From Flavobacterium sp. LHD-80 (lineage in GTDB: Bacteria > Bacteroidota > Bacteroidia > Flavobacteriales > Flavobacteriaceae), in the NCBI RefSeq assembly GCF_030929605.1, contig NZ_JAVFVS010000005.1, positions 124,001 to 188,000 of the forward strand: a stretch of DNA of 64,000 bases, given 5' to 3'. This document shows positions 42,867 through 52,035 of this stretch, piece by piece (the first letter of the stretch is position 1; each line of letters begins with the position of its first letter). Below the pieces are notes generated by a model that worked only from the letters and a program-made list of their open reading frames with translations, was not told where the DNA came from and searched no databases. Made by a program: the position numbers and the translations under genes.

Positions 42867-43391
42867 ATGTCAGCAAATAATTTCAATTTACAACCAGAAA
42901 TCTTAGAAAACGAAATCTCAAAATTAATTCCGCTTCAAGAAAAACATTTTGAAGCCTTATTTGAAGCTGCTTCAGATCCTTTGATTTGGGAACAGAATCC
43001 TGTAAAAGACCGATATCAAAGAGAAGGTTTTAAAACTTTTTTTGATCTCATAATTACAAAAAGTCCGTTCTTAATTCTTGATAAACAAACCAATGAAATA
43101 ATGGGAACAACCAGTTTTTACGATTACAATCCCGAAAAATCAAGCGTTGGAATTGGCTATACTTTTATTACCAGAAAATATTGGGGCGGTCCTTATAATA
43201 AGTCAAACAAAAAATTATTGATCGATTATGCTTTTCAGCATGTTGATTCGGTGCTTTTTCATGTTGGAGCAGAAAATTTCCGTTCTCAAAAAGCCGTTTT
43301 AAAACTCGGAGCAGAAAAAATCAATGATATCATGTTTAACATTAATGGAATTGATGTTCCGTATTTTGAATATGAATTGAAGAAAAAGTAA
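42867..43391 (+). CDS. GNAT family N-acetyltransferase (RimJ/RimL-like)
   Basis: A 174-aa protein: KLIPLQEKHFEALFEAASDPLIWEQNPVKDRYQREGFKTFF at the start, EIMGTTSFYDYNPEKSSVGIGYTFITRKYWGGPYNKSNKKLLIDYAF in the acetyl-CoA part, and ENFRSQKAVLKLGAEKI near the end. The pattern is that of the Acetyltransf_3 (RimJ/RimL) group; substrate unknown. It is 14 nt before the LOG gene. Confidence 0.85.
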   Translation: MSANNFNLQPEILENEISKLIPLQEKHFEALFEAASDPLIWEQNPVKDRYQREGFKTFFDLIITKSPFLILDKQTNEIMGTTSFYDYNPEKSSVGIGYTFITRKYWGGPYNKSNKKLLIDYAFQHVDSVLFHVGAENFRSQKAVLKLGAEKINDIMFNINGIDVPYFEYELKKK

Positions 43392-43405
43392 AAGCGAAAT
43401 TAAAA

Positions 43406-43987
43406 ATGAAAAGAATAACAGTTTTCTGCGGATCAAGCTTTGGTACCGAAGAAATTTATAAAGAACAAGCCACATTGCTTGGAAAAACTTTAGCAAAAGA
43501 AAACATAGAATTAGTTTATGGAGGTGCTAACGTAGGCTTGATGGGCGCTGTCGCAGATGGAGCACTAAACGAAAACGGAACCGTAATTGGTGTTCTTCCA
43601 AATTTCCTACGATCGAAAGAAATCGCGCATCTCGGCTTGACCGAATTAATTTTGGTTGAAAGCATGCACGAAAGAAAAACCAAAATGAATGATTTATGCG
43701 ATGGCGTTATCGCTCTTCCAGGCGGTTTTGGCACTTTAGAAGAACTTTTCGAAATGCTGACTTGGGCACAATTAGGACTGCATAAAAAACCAATTGCAGT
43801 TTTAAACATCAATGGATTCTATGATTCGCTTGTTCAATTGACAGAAACAATGGTTGAAAAAGGCTTGTTGAAAGATGTAAATCAGAAAATGCTTTTAGTA
43901 AGTGATACTATTGAGGATTTATTGGAAAAAATGAAAAATTACGAACCTCCAACAGTTGGAAAATGGATTGACGAGGAAAAGTTATGA
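43406..43987 (+). CDS. LOG family (TIGR00730) nucleotide 5'-monophosphate phosphoribohydrolase
   Basis: A 193-aa Rossmann-like protein. ITVFCGSSFGTEEIYKEQA begins the fold, YGGANVGLMGAVADGAL follows, and the signatures SMHERKTKM and LPGGFGTLEELFEMLTWAQLG (PGGxGTxxE) are intact. LOG-family enzymes release free base from cytokinin or other nucleoside monophosphates. In bacteria the true substrate may be AMP or another nucleotide. Its stop codon lies in the first unit of a GTTATGA repeat. Confidence 0.93.
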   Translation: MKRITVFCGSSFGTEEIYKEQATLLGKTLAKENIELVYGGANVGLMGAVADGALNENGTVIGVLPNFLRSKEIAHLGLTELILVESMHERKTKMNDLCDGVIALPGGFGTLEELFEMLTWAQLGLHKKPIAVLNINGFYDSLVQLTETMVEKGLLKDVNQKMLLVSDTIEDLLEKMKNYEPPTVGKWIDEEKL

Positions 43988-44088
43988 GTTATGAATTATG
44001 AGTTATGAATTTTATCTCATCCGTAAAAAGCATTATCTTTATATTTCATTCCCACTATAACTCATAACTCACAATTTATAACTTCAAA
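43982..44088. repeat. GTTATGAATTATGA palindromic repeat
   Basis: Tandem GTTATGA / ATTATGA units (43981-44010) are complementary to ATAACTCATAACTCACAATTTATAAC (44057-44082), which ends just before the next ATG. Same family as at 25.98 and 38.02 kb. Confidence 0.65.
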
Positions 44089-44091
44089 AAA

Positions 44092-44559
44092 ATGAAAACA
44101 GAAAACAACAAATTTGCAAAAGCAGAAATGCTGATTAGAAAACCTGTTTCTGAAGTTTTTCAGGCTTTTGCAGATCCCGAAATCACGAGTAAATTCTGGT
44201 TTACGAAAGGTTCAGGAAAATTAGAAGAAAACCGGAAAACGGAATGGACTTGGGAAATGTATGGTTTTTCACTTTCGGTTACGACATTGGTTTTACAGGA
44301 AAATAAAAAGATTGTGATTGAATGGGGAAATCCTGATGAAGTCACTTTAGTCGAATGGATTTTTACACCATTGAACGAAAATGAGACTTTTGTGAGTATT
44401 ACAAATTCAGGCTTAAAAGGTGATGCAGATAAAATAATCGATCAAGTTCGTAATTCGACAGAAGGTTTTACACTTGTTTTAGCTGGTGCAAAAGCCTATT
44501 TAGAACATCAATTACAGCTTAATTTAGTTTTAGACAGATTTCCAAAAGGATTGGCATAA
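44092..44559 (+). CDS. SRPBCC (AHSA1-like) protein
   Basis: A 155-aa START-like protein: KAEMLIRKPVSEVFQAFADPEITSKFWFTKGSGKLEENRKTEWTWEMYGFSLSV and KKIVIEWGNPDEVTLVEWIFTPLNENETFVSITNSGLKGDADKIIDQVRNSTEGFTLVLAGAKAYLEH. This matches the Aha1-type 'polyketide cyclase' group of databases. Function unknown. Confidence 0.85.
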   Translation: MKTENNKFAKAEMLIRKPVSEVFQAFADPEITSKFWFTKGSGKLEENRKTEWTWEMYGFSLSVTTLVLQENKKIVIEWGNPDEVTLVEWIFTPLNENETFVSITNSGLKGDADKIIDQVRNSTEGFTLVLAGAKAYLEHQLQLNLVLDRFPKGLA

Positions 44560-44628
44560 ATGCGTTTCACGTTTTTTTTGTTTCAAGTTTCACGTTTTGC
44601 TTGAAACTTGAAACAAAAAAGCATCAGC

Positions 44629-44696
44629 TGTCACCCTGAGCGAAGTCGAAGGGCATTTCAATTGGGACGTGGGCTTCGACTCCGCTCAGCCTGACA
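44629..44696. repeat. Palindromic repeat copy C (class 1 arms)
   Basis: CTGAGCGAAGTCGAAG at the left pairs with CTTCGACTCCGCTCAG at the right, one mismatch. Ends are TGTCACC and CCTGACA. The centre contains AATTGGGACGTGG. GAAACTTGAAAC words lie to the left (44601-44613). Confidence 0.85.
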
Positions 44697-44727
44697 AATG
44701 TGAGCAAAACCTGAAAATTGAAATAAC

Positions 44728-45096
44728 ATGGATACTAAAAAACCCGAAAATATAGATGAATACATTGGGGCATTCCCGAATGATGTTCAGGAAATTTTGG
44801 AGAAAGTGAGAATGACGATCCAAAAAGCGGCGCCAGAGGCTAAAGAAAAAATCAGTTATTCGATGCCGGCTTTTGAGCAAAACGGAATTGTAGTTTATTT
44901 TGCTGCTTTTAAAAACCATCTTGGACTTTATGCTTTACCTAGTGGTCATGAAGAATTTAAAGATCAACTATCACAATATAAATCTGGAAAAGGTTCTGTT
45001 CAGTTTCCTTTAAAAGATAAAATGCCGTATGATTTAATCACTAAAATTGTAAAATTTAGAGTGAAAGAAAATCTTGAAAAAGCAAAAAAGAAATAA
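44728..45096 (+). CDS. DUF1801 protein (YdhG-like), third of three
   Basis: A 122-aa protein: NIDEYIGAFPNDVQEILEKVRMTIQKAAPEAKEKISYSMPAFEQNGIVVYFAAFKNHLGLYALPSGHEEFKDQLSQYKSGKGSVQFPLKDKMPYDLI. This is the form annotated as YdhG/YjhG, of which Bacillus Fra is an iron chaperone. No iron-binding set can be fixed from the sequence. It is followed after 6 nt by the 2H phosphoesterase gene. Confidence 0.87.
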   Translation: MDTKKPENIDEYIGAFPNDVQEILEKVRMTIQKAAPEAKEKISYSMPAFEQNGIVVYFAAFKNHLGLYALPSGHEEFKDQLSQYKSGKGSVQFPLKDKMPYDLITKIVKFRVKENLEKAKKK

Positions 45097-45102
45097 AATT
45101 AA

Positions 45103-45786
45103 ATGAATTTAACCGAACACTACAGCCAACTTTATAAGACATCTTCTGAAGCAATTTCAGCAGGAAAATATGCAATTGATACAGAAATTAAAAACGAATC
45201 GGATTCTCGATTTGGAATAACGTTATTAATTCGTCCCAGCGATGAAATAAAAGCAAACATTCAGCTTTTCATCAATGAATTAAAAAAAGCCGAACCAGAG
45301 CAATATTATTATCCTGATTCTGATATTCACATTACAGTTATGTCGATTATTTCCTGTTCGGAGGAATTTCACTTAAATCAAATTGCGCCAAATGATTATA
45401 TTCAGTTGATCTGCAAAAGCATGGTGGATATTGATAAAATTAGAATTCATTACAAAGGCATTACCGCCTCACCTTCTGCCCTTATGATTCAAGGTTTTCC
45501 AACAGATGACACTTTAGATAATTTCAGAAATAAACTTCGAGAGAATTTCAAAAACTCTAATTTACAGCAAAGTATCGACAGCCGATATACAATTTCAACA
45601 GCACATTCTACGGTGATGCGTTTTCAAGAACCGCTTCATGATCCCAAAAAATTAATCGAAATTGCAGATAAATTTCGTGATTATGATTTTGGAGAATTTG
45701 ATGTAAAAAGTTTAGAATTGGTTTACAATGACTGGTATCAACGTAAAAGTACTACCCGAGTTTTGGGGAATTTTGGTTTGAGGTAA
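45103..45786 (+). CDS. 2H phosphoesterase superfamily protein
   Basis: A 227-aa protein with two H-x-T motifs, the mark of the 2H (2'-5' RNA ligase / cyclic phosphodiesterase) superfamily: DIHITVMSII at about 72-81 and TAHSTVMRF at about 169-177. It would act on 2',3'-cyclic or 2'-5' phosphodiester bonds, in RNA or nucleotides. Annotations in relatives vary and some call it a mutarotase; the H-x-T pair argues for 2H. Confidence 0.8.
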   Translation: MNLTEHYSQLYKTSSEAISAGKYAIDTEIKNESDSRFGITLLIRPSDEIKANIQLFINELKKAEPEQYYYPDSDIHITVMSIISCSEEFHLNQIAPNDYIQLICKSMVDIDKIRIHYKGITASPSALMIQGFPTDDTLDNFRNKLRENFKNSNLQQSIDSRYTISTAHSTVMRFQEPLHDPKKLIEIADKFRDYDFGEFDVKSLELVYNDWYQRKSTTRVLGNFGLR

Positions 45787-45792
45787 AAGTTC

Positions 45793-45879
45793 TTTTGCCA
45801 CTAATTTCACGAATTTCCACTAATTTCAAGCGCTTAACAAAATTATAATTCGTGGAAATTAGTGAAATTCGTGGCAAAA
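45793..45879. repeat. Palindromic repeat, TTTTGCCACTAATTTCACG type
   Basis: The left arm (45793-45825) matches the complement of the right arm (45847-45879) at 30 of 33 positions. The three differences swap T and G in the TAATT/GAATT words, so the unit reads as alternating 'ACTAATTTC' and 'ACGAATTTC'. The inner part of the element at 62.88 kb is related. Confidence 0.8.
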
Positions 45880-45883
45880 AAAA

Positions 45884-46246
45884 TCACTTTTTAAACGTTC
45901 CAAAATGCCATAAAACTCCAGATGGATCGAGAAGAAAACATTCACTTCCCCAATCTAAGTGGCGTGCTGGAGTTAATTTTACATCATATTTTTCGGTTAA
46001 GTTAAGTGCTAAAAGTTCATTATAATATCTTTCTGCGTCGTCAACTTCGAGGAAAATCATCGTGTTTTCAATCCATTCCTTTGCGTAATAATCCTGAAGA
46101 TAAAATGCAATTTCTCCAGTTTTAAAAACCGAAAAATTGGATTCTAAAACAATTTCTTCAAATCCTAAATCACGATAAAAACTTCTAGATAATTCAAAGT
46201 CTTTGGCTCCAATGAAGGGACGAATTGATTTTATTTTATGATTCAT
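45884..46246 (-). CDS. VOC (glyoxalase/bleomycin-resistance-like) family protein
   Basis: A 120-aa protein: SIRPFIGAKDFELSRSFYRDLGFEEI, a central FFLEVDD-type strand (TMIFLEVDDAERYYNELLALN), and DWGSECFLLDPSGVLWHFG. The paired beta-alpha-beta-beta-beta units of the VOC fold fit. A metal ligand set for a true glyoxalase I is not complete, so binding or dioxygenase-like roles remain open. It reads in a two-gene unit with the DUF2625 gene behind it. Confidence 0.85.
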   Translation of the reverse strand: MNHKIKSIRPFIGAKDFELSRSFYRDLGFEEIVLESNFSVFKTGEIAFYLQDYYAKEWIENTMIFLEVDDAERYYNELLALNLTEKYDVKLTPARHLDWGSECFLLDPSGVLWHFGTFKK

Positions 46247-46266
46247 TTTACTCTAGTTTTAAAAAG

Positions 46267-47013
46267 TTATTTTTCGAAACCTAATTGTTTTCGCAAATCT
46301 AAATTCAAACTATACTGTTCCTGAATAGGAATTATTTTTCTTGTACTTTTGTTAATATCGTTTCCTTCTACAGACCAAAGAAAGGGGTAAAAATTAAAAA
46401 CTTCATCACCTTTTAATTTCGAAACCTCTGTTCGCCACCCATTCCATCTGTTTCCTTCGTAAAACTTATCTAAATCGTTATTAAAACAAAATCCTAAAAA
46501 TTCAGAATAAGTGATATCAAGTGGTTCATATTCAAGATTATCAGGAGAAAAATAATACACTTTCCCAATATCAGTTCCTAGTCCGCCACCGTTCAAAATA
46601 TAAAAACCGCCAATAGCATCATCAGCAATTAATAAAAAAGGTGGTTTTTCACCAAATTCATTAAATGATTTTCCCTTGTTCCAATCTGAAATTGTACGAG
46701 TAAATTTTGAATTTCCAGAACCCAAAATTCGAATCCATCCATCATCAATTAAAAGCCCACCTGTATTAAAAATAACCGCTCCCATTGACGAACGCGTTGT
46801 AACCTGAGTTTTATACAATACATCTTTTGCCTTTACTTGATCAACAGGCAAAATCTCAACCTTATTTTTTGCTGTTTTAATCCAATCTTGCACTAGAGGC
46901 CAGCCCGGATCTTTTGTTTCAATTAATTCTTCAACTTTTTTCATTTTGTTTTGTGCCGTAACTGCAAAACTTAAAAATGTTACTATAATAATTAAAGGAA
47001 ATTTTAGTGTCAT
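46267..47013 (-). CDS. DUF2625 family protein, exported
   Basis: A 248-aa protein with a signal peptide (about 1-20, ending TAQ). The DUF2625 core follows: ELIETKDPGWPLVQDWIKTAKN, TRSSMGAVIFNTGGLLIDDGWIRILGSG, IADDAIGGFYILNGGGLGTDIGKVYYFSPDNLEYEPLDITYSEFLGFCFN. Function unknown. It is 20 nt before the VOC gene on the same strand. Confidence 0.88.
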   Translation of the reverse strand: MTLKFPLIIIVTFLSFAVTAQNKMKKVEELIETKDPGWPLVQDWIKTAKNKVEILPVDQVKAKDVLYKTQVTTRSSMGAVIFNTGGLLIDDGWIRILGSGNSKFTRTISDWNKGKSFNEFGEKPPFLLIADDAIGGFYILNGGGLGTDIGKVYYFSPDNLEYEPLDITYSEFLGFCFNNDLDKFYEGNRWNGWRTEVSKLKGDEVFNFYPFLWSVEGNDINKSTRKIIPIQEQYSLNLDLRKQLGFEK

Positions 47014-47040
47014 TTATTCTAATGTAACGAATTATTTAAT

Positions 47041-49188
47041 CTAGCTTTTCTTCAAAATACTTCCCAAACCTCTACCAATCTGCTCAATGGCTTCCAAACT
47101 TTTGGTTAAAGGTGATGCCGTAAAATCTTCATATGCATCCATCGCACTTTCTTTTCGGTCATCTTGCGGATAAACCAAAATGATATTATTTTCACTGAAC
47201 GATTTCTCAAATTTCTGTGGCAATCTTTCAAAAATAGATTGATACGAAACTGAACCTTTTCGAGATAAATTGAAGACAATTAAATCGGTCGGTTTTATTT
47301 CATCTGAAATGGATTCAAAATTATCCCATTCGATAACACTCTTAAAACCAAATTTTGCATTTAGTTTTAGACTATTCGCAATTCCCTGAATGGTTTGATG
47401 TGTTTTATAATCGGCGTAAAGTACAATCGGAATGCTTAATTCCTGCGATAATCTGCAGATTTTCTGTAGCAGAAGATGAAAACCAATTCCTCTTTCAGAA
47501 AACGGCGGACAGATAAAAACTAGCCTTTTTTCTTCTACGAAATTGGTTGGAAATCGGCAGATAAACAAGCTTTTATCGACATTATTGATAATCGAATCTA
47601 CGTTTTCTCCAAAAATTTTATCTAGAAAACCAGTCTTTTTCGGCCAGCCAATTATCACAATATCCGACATGATTTCTTTAGAAGTTCTCGCTATTCCACT
47701 TGCCGGATTATGATCAATTCTAGCAATGGTATTTATTTTTACTTCGGAAGCTGAACCTTGAATAACGAATTTATCAACGGCTTTTCGATACTTCAAAATA
47801 TTTTTTTCGGCCTGATCATTATTCGGAACAATCGTTAATAAAGTAACTGGATTGGGCGATTTTTTATCTTTAATCAAAAGTGCAAAATCCAACAAACTTG
47901 CTGTTGCAGAAGTTTTTGCCAGCGGAATTAAAATATGCTCGTCTAAAATTTGATCATGGTTTGCATCTTCATGTGAAATTTCTTCTTCGCAGATTGCAAT
48001 TTTTTTAGCTGCTTTTTCGGTTGCAAAAGAAGCCACAATGCACGTTATAAGAATCAGAATAATAGTTCCGTTTAAGATATTTTCATCTAAAATTTTAGCT
48101 TTATAACCCACTAAAATTACCGCCAAAGTTGCTGCGGCGTGCGCACTACTTAATCCGAAGATAAGCTGTCTTTCGGTTCTAGTATATTTAAAAACAATTT
48201 GAGTAAAAAAAGCAGCAGTCCATTTTCCAAAAATGGCCACAATACTAAGCGTTGCTGCCACAATCAATGCTGTTGGTCCACTTAAAATTACACTTACGTC
48301 AACCAGCATTCCAACAGAAATCAAGAAAAACGGAATAAACAATGAATTCCCGATAAATTCAATTCGATTCATCAAAGCAGACGAATGCGGAATTAAAGGA
48401 TTTAATGCTAAACCAGCAACGAAAGCACCTATAATAGGCTCTACTCCTGCTACTTCGGCCAAAAACGCAGCAAAGAAAACCACTGAAAGTACAAAAATAT
48501 AATGGGCGTGTTTTTCACTTTCTAATTTCTTAAAAAACCACTTGGCAATTCTCGGAATTACTAAAAACATAATCGCCGAAAATATAGCTAATGAAACCGT
48601 CAATTTTATCCAAAAAGCCTGATTTAAACTTCCTTGACTGCTTCCCATAATAACGGCCAAAATAATCAAAACCGCAGTATCTGTCAAAATTGTTCCTCCA
48701 ACTGTAATGGCAACTGCTTGATTTTTAGCAATTCCTAATTTGCTCACAATTGGATAAGCCACCAACGTATGCGTTGCAAACATACTTGCTGTTAAAAAAC
48801 TGGCGTTAAATTCATAATGAAGCAAATAATAACAAACCGGAAAACCTATTGAAAGCGGGATAATAAAAGTAAAAAAACCAAATAATAAACTCTTGTTTCG
48901 GTTGGCTTTGAATTCATTCATATCGAGTTCAAGCCCAGCAATAAACATGATATACAAAAGCCCGATTGTTGAAAATAAAGTAACTGCCGAATTTTTTTCT
49001 AAAAGATGAAGACCATGAGGCCCAATAATAACTCCCGAAATTATCAATCCAATGATCCCCGGAATATTGATTTTTTTTAATAAAATTGGAGACAGCAGAA
49101 TTATAAAGAGTATTAAAGAAAAAATCAATACTGGGTTTGTGAGCGGTAATTCGAATTCGTGTAAAAAATGCCTGAAAAATTCTATCAT
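47041..49188 (-). CDS. CPA2 cation:proton antiporter with C-terminal USP-like domains
   Basis: A 715-aa inner-membrane antiporter. Residues 1-390 form 12-13 TM helices of the Na+/H+ exchanger (CPA2) fold, with GIIGLIISGVIIGPHGLHLL, a GLELDMNEF stretch and the substrate-core region AEVAGVEPIIGAFVAGLALNPLIPHS. From about residue 410 two universal-stress-like domains follow (ILIPLAKTSATASLLDFALLI and RLVFICPPFSERGIGFHLLLQKI), which probably regulate transport. Potassium or sodium could be the ion. No Kef-type RCK domain is present. Confidence 0.9.
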   Translation of the reverse strand: MIEFFRHFLHEFELPLTNPVLIFSLILFIILLSPILLKKINIPGIIGLIISGVIIGPHGLHLLEKNSAVTLFSTIGLLYIMFIAGLELDMNEFKANRNKSLLFGFFTFIIPLSIGFPVCYYLLHYEFNASFLTASMFATHTLVAYPIVSKLGIAKNQAVAITVGGTILTDTAVLIILAVIMGSSQGSLNQAFWIKLTVSLAIFSAIMFLVIPRIAKWFFKKLESEKHAHYIFVLSVVFFAAFLAEVAGVEPIIGAFVAGLALNPLIPHSSALMNRIEFIGNSLFIPFFLISVGMLVDVSVILSGPTALIVAATLSIVAIFGKWTAAFFTQIVFKYTRTERQLIFGLSSAHAAATLAVILVGYKAKILDENILNGTIILILITCIVASFATEKAAKKIAICEEEISHEDANHDQILDEHILIPLAKTSATASLLDFALLIKDKKSPNPVTLLTIVPNNDQAEKNILKYRKAVDKFVIQGSASEVKINTIARIDHNPASGIARTSKEIMSDIVIIGWPKKTGFLDKIFGENVDSIINNVDKSLFICRFPTNFVEEKRLVFICPPFSERGIGFHLLLQKICRLSQELSIPIVLYADYKTHQTIQGIANSLKLNAKFGFKSVIEWDNFESISDEIKPTDLIVFNLSRKGSVSYQSIFERLPQKFEKSFSENNIILVYPQDDRKESAMDAYEDFTASPLTKSLEAIEQIGRGLGSILKKS

Positions 49189-49488
49189 ATTGTAATTTTA
49201 TGCTTTGTGGTATTGTAATCGCAAAAAGACATTTTCAGAATTCAAAAAATTCTTTGAAGTAATTTTTAATTATACCAAACAATTTAAGCTGTTTTAGTGT
49301 TAGGCTCTTTACAAAAATACCGAAAAAACACTAACTTTCTACGTAAACTGCATATTAAGCAATTAAATTTATTTTGTTGCCAAATTATTAATATTTAATA
49401 CCTTTTTTAACAAAAATGCAACATTAACAATCAAAAGCGAATCATCGTTGCATTATTCAATTATCTTTGTAGTAACAAAAATGAAACA
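49189..49488. other. Divergent intergenic region between antiporter and serine ammonia-lyase
   Basis: About 300 nt of AT-rich DNA without a gene. TATCTTTG at 49462-49469 is a clear -7 box for the serine ammonia-lyase, 19 nt before its ATG; a TTG 11 nt upstream is too close to serve as the -33 element. Nothing else stands out. Confidence 0.5.
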
Positions 49489-50916
49489 ATGGAAGAATGT
49501 ATCTCTGTTTTTGATATGCTTAAAATTGGTGTTGGACCTTCATCCTCACATACTTTGGGTCCTTGGAGGGCTGCAGAACGCTTTTTAGAAGAGTTAAAAA
49601 GCGAATCTATTTTAGATCAAATCAAGCGTATAAAAGTCGATTTGTACGGCTCGCTTTCGCTAACCGGAAAAGGGCACGCTACAGATTTGGCCGTTATGCT
49701 GGGTTTGAGCGGACAAGATCCTGAATATATTCCGGTTGATGATATTGCCGGAATTATCAAAACTATTGAAGACAAAAATGAAATTATTTTGGCGAATCAA
49801 TACACGATTCCATTTTATTTTCTTCAAGATATTGTTTTCAATAGAGACTTTCTACCCTTTCATGCCAACGGTTTGAAATTTACAGCGTATAAAAATGATG
49901 ATTCTGAATATGAATCGACTTTTTATTCGATTGGCGGTGGTTTTGTTGTTAAAGAAGAACGCGAAAATGCCAAAATAAAAGAAGTTATAAAATGTGCTTT
50001 TCCGTTCCCTATTCAAAATGCTGTTGAGCTTTTGAATTATACGATTTCTGAAAACAAATCGATTTCTGAAATTGTTTATGAAAATGAAAAATCAATGCGC
50101 TCTGAAGATGAAATTCATTCCGAATTAATGCGCATTTGGAATACGATGCTCGAGTGTATGTACATTGGTTGTCACTCTGAAGGAATTCTTCCTGGCGGAC
50201 TTCATGTTCGAAGAAGAGCTTTTGATATGCATCAAAATTTGATTGGTTTATCAAATTACACTGATCCGCAATCTTGGTTGGAAGAAATCAGAAAAACTGA
50301 AGTTAAATTCCGCCAAATTTTAAAATGGGTAAGCTGTTTTGCATTGGCAGTAAATGAAGTAAATGCATCTTTAGGAAGAGTTGTTACAGCGCCAACTAAC
50401 GGAAGTGCGGGTGTAATTCCGGCCGTTTTGATGTATTATATGGTAATTGAAAACCACAATGCTGGCGAAAAAGAAATCAAACAATTTTTGATGGTTGCCG
50501 GAGAAATTGGAAGTATCTTTAAAAAAGGATCTACAATCTCCGCTGCAATGGGAGGCTGTCAGGCAGAAATTGGAGTTTCATCATCAATGGCGGCTGCGGC
50601 ACTTTGTGAATTGATGGGCGGTACTCCAGCTCAAGTTTTAATGGCTGCTGAAATTGCAATGGAACATCATTTAGGTTTAACCTGCGATCCTATTGGCGGA
50701 CTGGTTCAGATTCCGTGTATCGAAAGAAATACAATGGGCGCCATAAAAGCTATAAATGCAGCAGAATTAGCCCTTGAAACCGATTCTAAAAACGCGAAAG
50801 TGCCTTTAGACAAAGTAATCAACACGATGTGGCAAACAGCTAAAGACATGAATTCTAAATACAAAGAAACCTCAGAAGGCGGATTGGCAATTGCGGTAAA
50901 TATGGCCGATTGTTAG
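49489..50916 (+). CDS. sdaA: L-serine ammonia-lyase, iron-sulfur dependent, single chain
   Basis: It deaminates L-serine to pyruvate and ammonia with a [4Fe-4S] cluster. The N-terminal beta domain starts [28 protein letters not shown], and the catalytic alpha domain carries [18 protein letters not shown]. Cluster cysteines are C357 (GGCQAEIG), C399 (TCDPIGG) and C410 (IPCIERN), spaced as in the solved type 2 enzyme. The very last residue is C475; in that enzyme the C-terminal Cys plugs the active site as fourth iron ligand until serine displaces it. So this enzyme should share that self-inhibiting tail. It links serine, also the substrate of the cysE product here, to pyruvate. Confidence 0.95.
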   Translation: MEECISVFDMLKIGVGPSSSHTLGPWRAAERFLEELKSESILDQIKRIKVDLYGSLSLTGKGHATDLAVMLGLSGQDPEYIPVDDIAGIIKTIEDKNEIILANQYTIPFYFLQDIVFNRDFLPFHANGLKFTAYKNDDSEYESTFYSIGGGFVVKEERENAKIKEVIKCAFPFPIQNAVELLNYTISENKSISEIVYENEKSMRSEDEIHSELMRIWNTMLECMYIGCHSEGILPGGLHVRRRAFDMHQNLIGLSNYTDPQSWLEEIRKTEVKFRQILKWVSCFALAVNEVNASLGRVVTAPTNGSAGVIPAVLMYYMVIENHNAGEKEIKQFLMVAGEIGSIFKKGSTISAAMGGCQAEIGVSSSMAAAALCELMGGTPAQVLMAAEIAMEHHLGLTCDPIGGLVQIPCIERNTMGAIKAINAAELALETDSKNAKVPLDKVINTMWQTAKDMNSKYKETSEGGLAIAVNMADC

Positions 50917-51007
50917 AATTTATTACTTAATTTTGCAAACTTAAAATCACGTTTTAAAAACATGTATTGTTTTTAAAATCATTATAAAAAACTAAAACTA
51001 CTACAGA

Positions 51008-51826
51008 ATGTCAGTTGCTAAAAAAGATTATAAAAGAATCACTACCAAATCGTTAATTGAAATGAAAAGCAATGGAGAAAAAATCTCTATGCTTACCGCG
51101 TACGATTATACAATGGCCAAAATTGTTGATACCGCAGGTGTTGATGTGATTTTAGTGGGCGATTCTGCATCAAATGTAATGGCGGGTCATGAAACAACTT
51201 TGCCAATTACTTTAGATCAAATGATTTATCATGCTTCATCTGTAGTACGTGCTGTTGATAGAGCTTTAGTTGTAGTTGATTTGCCTTTTGGAAGTTATCA
51301 ATCAGATCCAAAAGAGGCTTTACGTTCTTCTATCAGAATCATGAAAGAAAGTGGCGGACATGCTGTAAAATTAGAAGGCGGAAAAGAAATTAAAGAATCA
51401 ATCAAAAAAATATTAAACGCAGGAATTCCAGTTATGGGGCATTTGGGTTTAACGCCTCAGTCTATTTATAAATTTGGAACTTATACCGTTAGAGCAAAAG
51501 AAGAACAAGAGGCAGAAAAACTAATTGAAGATGCTAAAATCCTTGAAAAACTTGGGTGTTTTGCTGTAGTTCTAGAAAAAATTCCTGCTGATCTTGCTAA
51601 AAAAGTAGCCGATAGTATTTCAATTCCTGTTATCGGTATTGGCGCCGGAGGTGGTGTTGACGGGCAAGTTTTAGTAATTCATGATATGCTTGGAATGAAC
51701 AATGAATTTAGTCCCCGTTTCTTGCGCCGTTATTTGAATTTATACGAATTAATGACAAAAGCAATCGGACAATATGCTGCTGATGTGAAATCTAGTGATT
51801 TTCCTAACGAGAAAGAGCAATATTAA
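51008..51826 (+). CDS. panB: 3-methyl-2-oxobutanoate hydroxymethyltransferase
   Basis: It transfers a hydroxymethyl group from methylene-tetrahydrofolate to 2-oxoisovalerate, the first step of pantothenate synthesis. The (beta/alpha)8 barrel motifs are [45 protein letters not shown], the metal Asp in DSAS and [10 protein letters not shown], then KLEGGKE and GHLGLTPQS. It is full length at 272 aa. No panC is adjacent. Confidence 0.96.
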   Translation: MSVAKKDYKRITTKSLIEMKSNGEKISMLTAYDYTMAKIVDTAGVDVILVGDSASNVMAGHETTLPITLDQMIYHASSVVRAVDRALVVVDLPFGSYQSDPKEALRSSIRIMKESGGHAVKLEGGKEIKESIKKILNAGIPVMGHLGLTPQSIYKFGTYTVRAKEEQEAEKLIEDAKILEKLGCFAVVLEKIPADLAKKVADSISIPVIGIGAGGGVDGQVLVIHDMLGMNNEFSPRFLRRYLNLYELMTKAIGQYAADVKSSDFPNEKEQY

Positions 51827-51828
51827 TT

Positions 51829-52035
51829 TTAAGGTTCTGAGTTGCTATCCCGATAGCTATCGGGACTAACGTACTAAGTTTTTTTTTAGCCACAAAGGCT
51901 CAAAGGAACAAAGATTCAAAGTTTTTTTTTATAAAAGCTCAAAATTCAATAGCCTCCAGCTTTAGCTGGAGGTTCATTTTTAAGCCAACTGGCAGGCTTT
52001 AGCCAAATTTTTCTCCAACTAAATTTCACTTCAAA
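51829..52035. repeat. Composite repeat between panB and the RluA gene
   Basis: From 51830: aaggttctgag, then the perfect 18-bp palindrome TCCCGATAGCTATCGGGA (51847-51864), then actaacgtactaagtttttt, CAAAG repeats (51891-51920), and a hairpin GCCTCCAGCTTTAGCTGGAGG (51952-51972). The panB-proximal unit is a longer version of the one at 22.43 kb. Confidence 0.75.

Noticed and set aside
50951..50981. Terminator after the serine ammonia-lyase
   Set aside because: GTTTTAAAAACA pairs with TGTTTTTAAAAT, but the stem is almost entirely A/T and has no U-tract context clearer than the surrounding AT-rich DNA.
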